From: Methylococcus sp. UBA6136
GTDB taxonomy: Bacteria > Pseudomonadota > Gammaproteobacteria > Methylococcales > Methylococcaceae
Assembly: GCA_002423305.1 (NCBI GenBank)
Contig: DIVI01000131.1
Coordinates: 1 to 18,091 of the forward strand
Direction of reading: 5' to 3'
DNA length: 18,091 nt
Part shown: positions 13,522-18,091 of the stretch, in pieces
How positions within the stretch are numbered: position 1 is the first letter of the stretch
How the letters are laid out: every line of letters begins with the position of its first letter
Notes under the pieces: generated by a model
What the model was told of the DNA's origin: nothing
The model's input: the letters and a program-made list of their open reading frames with translations, nothing else
The model's database searches: none
Made by a program: the position numbers and the translations under genes

Positions 13522-16320
13522 ATGCATTCAGCCATAGATGAAAAAGAACTGCGGCGCTCATTGCGGGTACTAATTTCAGTCCTCACCCGCGTCCTGAAGT
13601 CACAAGGCAAGGGGGAAATAGCCACCACCGTCGAGCAGCTCCAGCGCCACTTTGCCGGCATTCTCCGTGATGGCAGTCCGTCCCGGCGCAAACAACTGCA
13701 TGACATCATCAATTCGCTGGATCCCGAGACCACCGGCGAAGTAGTCCGTGTTTTCAACCACTACTTCAGCCTGCTCAATATTGCCGAGGAGTCTTACTAC
13801 CTGAATGTCCGCCGCCGACAGGCCGAGCGCGGTGGACATTACTGGGCGGGTTCCTTCCATGACACCCTTATGCAACTGAAGTCTTCAGGCGTCACAGGTG
13901 ACCAGCTAAAAGTCCTGCTGGATCAATTGCTCTACCTGCCTGTCATGACAGCTCATCCAACGGAAGCCAAGCGCAGAACGGTCAAGGGCGCGCTGCGAAA
14001 TGTCTTTGTTTCTCAGGAAACATTGGCCCACAGAGGACTGAAAGGCTATTTTCGCAAGGAAGCCATAGAGCGCCTGCAATGCCAGGTGCAGTTGCTATGG
14101 AAAACGGATGAGGTCCGCATCCGCAGTATGGGCGTGGCAGACGAGATCGACACCGGACTGTTCTACTTCCCTCTCTCCCTGTTTCGAGCGACGACCCGGG
14201 TTTACCGTAACTTCGAGCGCTCGCTACAGGACGTTTATGGCGAAGCAGTGGCCCGGAAAGTCCGCATCCCTAGCTTTCTTCGCTTCGGCTCATGGATCGG
14301 CGGTGACCGGGACGGAAATCCGAATGTAACGCCGGAAACCACCGCACTTGCCCTGAGATTGCAGGCGCAGACCATCCTTCAGGAATACATTCAACGATTG
14401 GAGGATCTGCGAGGACAACTCTCCCACTCGCATGGCTTTTGTGAACTCTCCCCGGAATTCATCGCTTGCCTGGAGGCTGACCGGGATGAGCTAGGTCATG
14501 GCATCACCGAGTTGGAGAGGCCTTATCTCCAAGAACCCTATCGTCACAAGCTGGTGCTCATGAAGTACCGGATGGAACGGGCACTCCACCGCCTGCAGCG
14601 ACTGATTGCCGGCGAGTCTGAGCCGCCGGACAGTCATGCCTATCCGTCCATCGCCCAATTCCTTCAGGATTTGCATCTCATCGATGACTCCCTCCGTGGG
14701 CATGGCGATAGCGACATCGCCGGGCAGGAGCTGCACGATCTGATCCGACTGGCCGAAACCTATGGCTTCCACCTGATGCAACTGGATGTCCGTCAGGAAT
14801 CCACCCGCCACAGCGAGGCCGTGGCCGATATGCTGTCGGTTGCGCTCGGAATCGACTATCTCGCCTTGGCTGAAGATGAGCGACTGAAACTGCTCGGGGA
14901 AGCCATTGCCGCGCCGGGTGGACTCATGTACGAACGGGCGGTCCTGAATCAGGCTACACGCCAGACGCTGGACGTCTTCGAAACGATGGCCCGAATGCGA
15001 CGGGAAATCGGCGGGGATTGTTTTGGCAAGTACGTCATCTCCATGACTCACCACGCCAGCCATATCCTGGAGGTACAACTACTTGCCGTTCAATGCGGAC
15101 TGGCCGGCCGACTGGGTGGTCGCTGGTACTGTCACATCGGTATCAGCCCCCTGTTCGAGACCATCGATGACCTTAACCGTATCGAGGAAGTGCTCACCGA
15201 TCTGCTCGATCAACCGGTCTACCGTGCCTTGTTGGAAGCCTCGGGCGAGCGACAGGAAGTCATGCTCGGCTATTCCGATTCATGCAAGGACGGCGGCATC
15301 ATGGCGTCAGCCTGGGGTCTTTACCGTGCCCAGCGTTTGGTCACCGAAATTATCGAACGGCGGGGTCTGCAGTGCTGCATCTTCCATGGCCGTGGCGGTA
15401 CCGTTGGCCGCGGTGGCGGGCCCACGCATGAAGCCATTCTGGCCCAGCCACCGGATACGGTCCGCGGCCAGATCAAGTTCACGGAACAGGGCGAGGTCCT
15501 TTTCTACCGCTACAACAACATGGAAACAGCCGTCTATGAACTGACCATGGGCGTAACCGGGCTGATCAAGGCCAGTCTCAGCCTGATTCAAACCGTGCCC
15601 AAGCCGTCGGCCGAACATCTGGACATCATGGGCGAAATCGCTCGCCTCGGCGAACGCAGCTACCGCAACCTGACCGAGGAAAGCGAGGGCTTCCTCGATT
15701 ATTTCTATGAAGCCACCCCGGTCAGCGAAATCGGTCAGCTGAACATTGGCTCCCGCCCATCTCATCGAAAAAAAAAGGACCGCTCCAAAAACTCGGTTCG
15801 GGCCATAGCCTGGGTCTTCGCCTGGGCCCAGTCCCGCCAGACTTTTCCCGCGTGGTACGGGATTGGCTCCAGCCTGGCCACCTGGTGCGCGGGCAAGCCG
15901 GAACGGCTGGAAACCTTGCGGCATATGTACCGTGAGTGGCCGTTCTTTCGCAATCTGCTCAGTAACGCCCAGATGGCGCTGGCCAAATCGAACATGAACA
16001 TCGCCCGGGAGTACGCCGGCCTTTGTCCGGACGCACAGACCGGAAAGCGCATCTGGGAACAGATTGCCGGGGAATATCAACGCAGCGTGGACTGGGTGCT
16101 GGATGTCGCCCGACTGGAACAACTGGTTGAGGAGAATCCTGCCCTTGCGGCCTCACTGCAGCGTCGCGACGCCTATCTGGGCCCGCTCAACTACCTGCAG
16201 GTTAATCTGATCAGAAAAGTCAGGGCAGCGGGTCTGGATGACACGACCAGCAGCCCCTGGATGAAACCCCTGCTCCGAACCATCAACGCGATCGCCGCCG
16301 GCATGCGCAACACGGGTTAA
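13522..16320 (+). CDS. ppc: Phosphoenolpyruvate carboxylase
   Basis: A 932-residue, full-length PEP carboxylase that makes oxaloacetate from PEP and bicarbonate to refill the TCA cycle. Seen: catalytic His145 in VMTAHPTEAKRRT; RFGSWIGGDRDGNPNVT; VLGYSDSCKDGG-type segment (QEVMLGYSDSCKDGGIMAS); the glycine-rich loop FHGRGGTVGRGGGPTHE with Arg624; IKFTEQGEV; AIAWVFAWAQSRQTFPAWYGIG; and the C-terminal ending MRNTG. The terminal ...NTG is where the family always stops and where the active site is completed. The start ATG has AGGAA seven bases upstream. It is somewhat longer than the E. coli enzyme (883). One oddity is a run of nine A (15768-15776) coding RKKKD in the linker before the conserved RAIAWVFAWAQ block; the frame is intact. 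Transcription is probably independent or coupled with carbonic anhydrase through the 164-bp gap. Confidence 0.98.
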   Translation: MHSAIDEKELRRSLRVLISVLTRVLKSQGKGEIATTVEQLQRHFAGILRDGSPSRRKQLHDIINSLDPETTGEVVRVFNHYFSLLNIAEESYYLNVRRRQAERGGHYWAGSFHDTLMQLKSSGVTGDQLKVLLDQLLYLPVMTAHPTEAKRRTVKGALRNVFVSQETLAHRGLKGYFRKEAIERLQCQVQLLWKTDEVRIRSMGVADEIDTGLFYFPLSLFRATTRVYRNFERSLQDVYGEAVARKVRIPSFLRFGSWIGGDRDGNPNVTPETTALALRLQAQTILQEYIQRLEDLRGQLSHSHGFCELSPEFIACLEADRDELGHGITELERPYLQEPYRHKLVLMKYRMERALHRLQRLIAGESEPPDSHAYPSIAQFLQDLHLIDDSLRGHGDSDIAGQELHDLIRLAETYGFHLMQLDVRQESTRHSEAVADMLSVALGIDYLALAEDERLKLLGEAIAAPGGLMYERAVLNQATRQTLDVFETMARMRREIGGDCFGKYVISMTHHASHILEVQLLAVQCGLAGRLGGRWYCHIGISPLFETIDDLNRIEEVLTDLLDQPVYRALLEASGERQEVMLGYSDSCKDGGIMASAWGLYRAQRLVTEIIERRGLQCCIFHGRGGTVGRGGGPTHEAILAQPPDTVRGQIKFTEQGEVLFYRYNNMETAVYELTMGVTGLIKASLSLIQTVPKPSAEHLDIMGEIARLGERSYRNLTEESEGFLDYFYEATPVSEIGQLNIGSRPSHRKKKDRSKNSVRAIAWVFAWAQSRQTFPAWYGIGSSLATWCAGKPERLETLRHMYREWPFFRNLLSNAQMALAKSNMNIAREYAGLCPDAQTGKRIWEQIAGEYQRSVDWVLDVARLEQLVEENPALAASLQRRDAYLGPLNYLQVNLIRKVRAAGLDDTTSSPWMKPLLRTINAIAAGMRNTG

Positions 16321-16330
16321 ACAGAGACCT

Positions 16331-16362
16331 CCCGGCGGTCGCACGCACCACCTGCCGCCGGG
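16331..16362 (+). terminator. GC-rich hairpin after ppc
   Basis: CCCGGCGG (16331-16338) pairs perfectly with CCGCCGGG (16355-16362) around a 16-nt loop, 11 bp after the ppc stop. No T-run follows, so termination may be weak or Rho-assisted. Confidence 0.5.
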
Positions 16363-16486
16363 TTGAATTGATCTCAAGAGAATCCAAAGGCTTTGCTGGG
16401 ACTCTGGCATGGGCAGTGCCTGGATCAATCAAGCGCCCAATACTCCACCACACTTGAGCCGATGACATTCACCCCGTGATGACCAT

Positions 16487-16855
16487 TCACTGACCCAGAC
16501 TGGCTTCCAGTGCGCTCTTCATCTCGCCCTTCATGTCGTCATACTGTTCGAACTGCGCCGGGGTGAGGACGCTCCGCAGTTCCTTGTCCTTTGCTGCCAT
16601 CACGCTGCGACTTTTCTGTATTTTGTCGAGCCTGCCGCCTGCACCCTTCAGGATGGGATCCATTTGCTCGGCATACTTCAGGTTGATGCCCTGAACCTTG
16701 GCGGCCAAATCGGGAGACAAACCCAGATGCTCGGTCATGTATTGCGACTGGAAGCCGGCTCGTTGCGCCGGCGTGCTCTTGAGCACGTCACTTTCCTCAT
16801 CGGCGCAAACGGAAAAAGTGGCCAGCAAGGCAGTCGCTAAAAGAAGGTGACGCAT
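16487..16855 (-). CDS. Periplasmic LTxxQ/Spy-like helical protein
   Basis: A 122-residue exported protein. The frame opens earlier, but the ATG at 16855 carries GAGGATT eight bases upstream and starts a signal peptide (MRHLLLATALLATFSVCA, cut near residue 18), so it is chosen. The mature part is all-helical, rich in Lys, Glu, Gln and Met (AQRAGFQSQYMTEHLGLSP, NLKYAEQMDPILKG, KELRSVLTPAQFEQYDDMKGEMKSALEASL). LTPAQFEQYD at 97-106 is the LTxxQ motif of Spy/CpxP-like periplasmic proteins, chaperones and envelope-stress or metal sensors, where Q and the following aromatic residue are kept. The match is short, so membership is probable, not certain. It is divergent from cysK. Confidence 0.65.
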   Translation of the reverse strand: MRHLLLATALLATFSVCADEESDVLKSTPAQRAGFQSQYMTEHLGLSPDLAAKVQGINLKYAEQMDPILKGAGGRLDKIQKSRSVMAAKDKELRSVLTPAQFEQYDDMKGEMKSALEASLGQ

Positions 16856-17162
16856 GGATAAATCCTCGCAATGAAATGGAAATGAAGTGCCAGAAATCTT
16901 CCGACGGCACATTTTGCCCCAAACCCGGCAGCCGCGGGCTAACTTGATGAACCACAGGGCAGGCCTCCTGAATGAACTGACGTAAACAGTGCAATCGACC
17001 GCATCGATGGACTGGGGAAATGCCGTGCCCGTCAGGACTTCGCTCGAATATTTCATTAAGATGTGCCCCTCTCGACGCCCCTTGAAAAAGCCCGGCCCGT
17101 TCCGAACGTCTGGGTGCGCTCATACACAAGACAGAAGTCAACACATCATTCAGGAGACCCTC
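16856..17162. other. Divergent intergenic region, Spy-like gene/cysK
   Basis: About 307 bp without a supported gene. It must carry the promoters of both divergent genes. TTGAAA at 17082-17087 resembles a -35 box for cysK, but no convincing -10 box lies at the right distance. CAGGAGA just before 17163 is the cysK RBS. The upstream minus-strand frame running to 17056 has no recognisable domain and is taken as non-coding. Confidence 0.5.
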
Positions 17163-18091
17163 ATGCCCCACTGGTACGAAGACAATTCCCGCTCCATTGG
17201 CCACACGCCGCTGGTCCGACTGAATCGGATTACCGAGGGTGCGGGGGCTACGGTGCTAGCGAAAATCGAGGGCCGCAATCCGGCTTATTCGGTGAAGTGC
17301 CGCATCGGGGCGGCGATGGTGTGGGATGCGGAGGAGCGGGGTCTGTTGGGGCCGGGCAAGGAGTTGGTGGAACCGACCAGTGGCAATACCGGGATCGCCC
17401 TGGCTTTTGTGGCGGCAGCCCGGGGGATTCCCTTGACGTTGACCATGCCGGAGACGATGAGCATCGAGCGGCGGAAGCTGTTGGTGGCTTATGGTGCGAA
17501 GCTGATCCTGACCGAGGGTGCCAAGGGGATGCCGGGGGCGATTGCGAAGGCGGAGGAGATCGCGGCGTCGGATCCGTCCCGTTATGTACTGTTGCAGCAG
17601 TTCAAGAATCCGGCCAATCCGGCGATTCATGAGAAGACGACGGGGCCGGAAATCTGGAACGATACCGATGGCCAGGTGGATATCTTTGTGGCGGGGGTGG
17701 GTACGGGCGGCACCATTACCGGGGTGACCCGTTACCTGAAGAAGCAGGTGCAGGGCAAACCGTTCCTGTCGGTGGCAGTGGAACCGGCATCCAGTCCGAT
17801 CCTGAGCCAGTCACGGGCGGGTGAGCCCTTGCAACCGGCGCCGCATAAAATTCAGGGCATCGGTGCCGGGTTTGTGCCGCAGATTCTCGATCTCGATCTG
17901 GTGGATCGGATTGAACAGGTGAGCAACGAGGAAGCCATCGAGGTGGCTCAGCGACTGGCGAAGGAGGAAGGCATCCTTGCGGGGATTTCCTGTGGGGCGG
18001 CCACGGCAGCCGCGCTGCGTTTGGCCCGACAAGCGGAACATGCCGGCAAGACCATCGTGGTGGTGCTGCCGGACTCGGGTGAGCGGTATCT
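17163..18091 (+). CDS. cysK: Cysteine synthase A (O-acetylserine sulfhydrylase), 3' end missing
   Basis: At least 309 residues of the PLP-dependent enzyme that makes cysteine from O-acetylserine and sulfide; the frame runs off the right edge with only about 10-15 residues missing. Landmarks: [11 protein letters not shown], the PLP lysine Lys45 in [11 protein letters not shown], the PLP-phosphate and substrate loop [64 protein letters not shown], the glycine-rich [16 protein letters not shown] and [12 protein letters not shown]. It follows E. coli CysK nearly residue by residue, so CysK is favoured over CysM. The start has CAGGAGA five bases upstream. The coding bias leans strongly to G in third positions (gcg, ggg, ttg, ctg) in about 17280-17720, unlike ppc nearby. 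The enzyme is cytosolic. Confidence 0.97.
   Translation, partial: MPHWYEDNSRSIGHTPLVRLNRITEGAGATVLAKIEGRNPAYSVKCRIGAAMVWDAEERGLLGPGKELVEPTSGNTGIALAFVAAARGIPLTLTMPETMSIERRKLLVAYGAKLILTEGAKGMPGAIAKAEEIAASDPSRYVLLQQFKNPANPAIHEKTTGPEIWNDTDGQVDIFVAGVGTGGTITGVTRYLKKQVQGKPFLSVAVEPASSPILSQSRAGEPLQPAPHKIQGIGAGFVPQILDLDLVDRIEQVSNEEAIEVAQRLAKEEGILAGISCGAATAAALRLARQAEHAGKTIVVVLPDSGERY

Noticed and set aside
15307..16122. Long open frame antisense to ppc
   Set aside because: It mirrors the codon pattern of a clearly real gene; no domain or start signal of its own.
16856..17056. N-terminal extension of the Spy-like gene
   Set aside because: The later ATG has a good RBS and begins a signal peptide; the extension would bury it.

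Overview
The window looks like a chromosomal segment of a moderately GC-rich gammaproteobacterium. The reasons are the close match of the cysteine synthase, NhaR-type regulator, YheT-type hydrolase, YceK/YidQ-type and BamE-type lipoproteins and PEP carboxylase to their enterobacterial and purple-sulfur-type relatives, and the Gram-negative envelope proteins (lipoproteins, an outer-membrane porin-like protein, RlpA). The order or genus cannot be settled from the sequence. I see no tRNA, rRNA, CRISPR array, phage gene or insertion sequence.

Layout. (1) 1-578: 3' end of a PfkB-family sugar kinase. (2) 622-3163, minus strand: a probable three-gene operon read as exported peroxiredoxin, outer-membrane MetA-pathway-type protein, YheT-type hydrolase. 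(3) 3285-5509: five small exported proteins or lipoproteins (a cysteine-rich lipoprotein, an unknown secreted protein, YceK/YidQ-like, Rap1a/Tai-like, BamE/SmpA-like). (4) 5568-10631: a tight four-gene ABC transporter operon with a double-domain substrate-binding protein, a STAS-domain protein, a permease and an ATPase, closed by a clear rho-independent terminator. (5) 10888-11229, minus: a minimal RlpA, followed by about 415 bp with no recognised gene but two short perfect palindromes. (6) 11646-16320: an NhaR-type LysR regulator divergent from a beta-carbonic anhydrase, followed by a full-length PEP carboxylase. (7) 16487-16855, minus: an LTxxQ/Spy-like periplasmic protein, divergent from cysK, which runs off the right edge.

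How the parts may work together. Carbonic anhydrase makes bicarbonate, which is the carbon substrate of PEP carboxylase, so region 6 reads as an anaplerotic module with its own regulator. In region 4, overlapping ATGA stop/start junctions couple the STAS protein, permease and ATPase in translation. A STAS protein inside a TrpXYZ-like (COG2984/COG4120/COG1101-type) importer is the most unusual feature of the window. It suggests a cytoplasmic regulatory subunit, in the way MlaB sits on the MlaF ATPase. The roughly 300-residue C-terminal part of that STAS protein belongs to no family I recognise.
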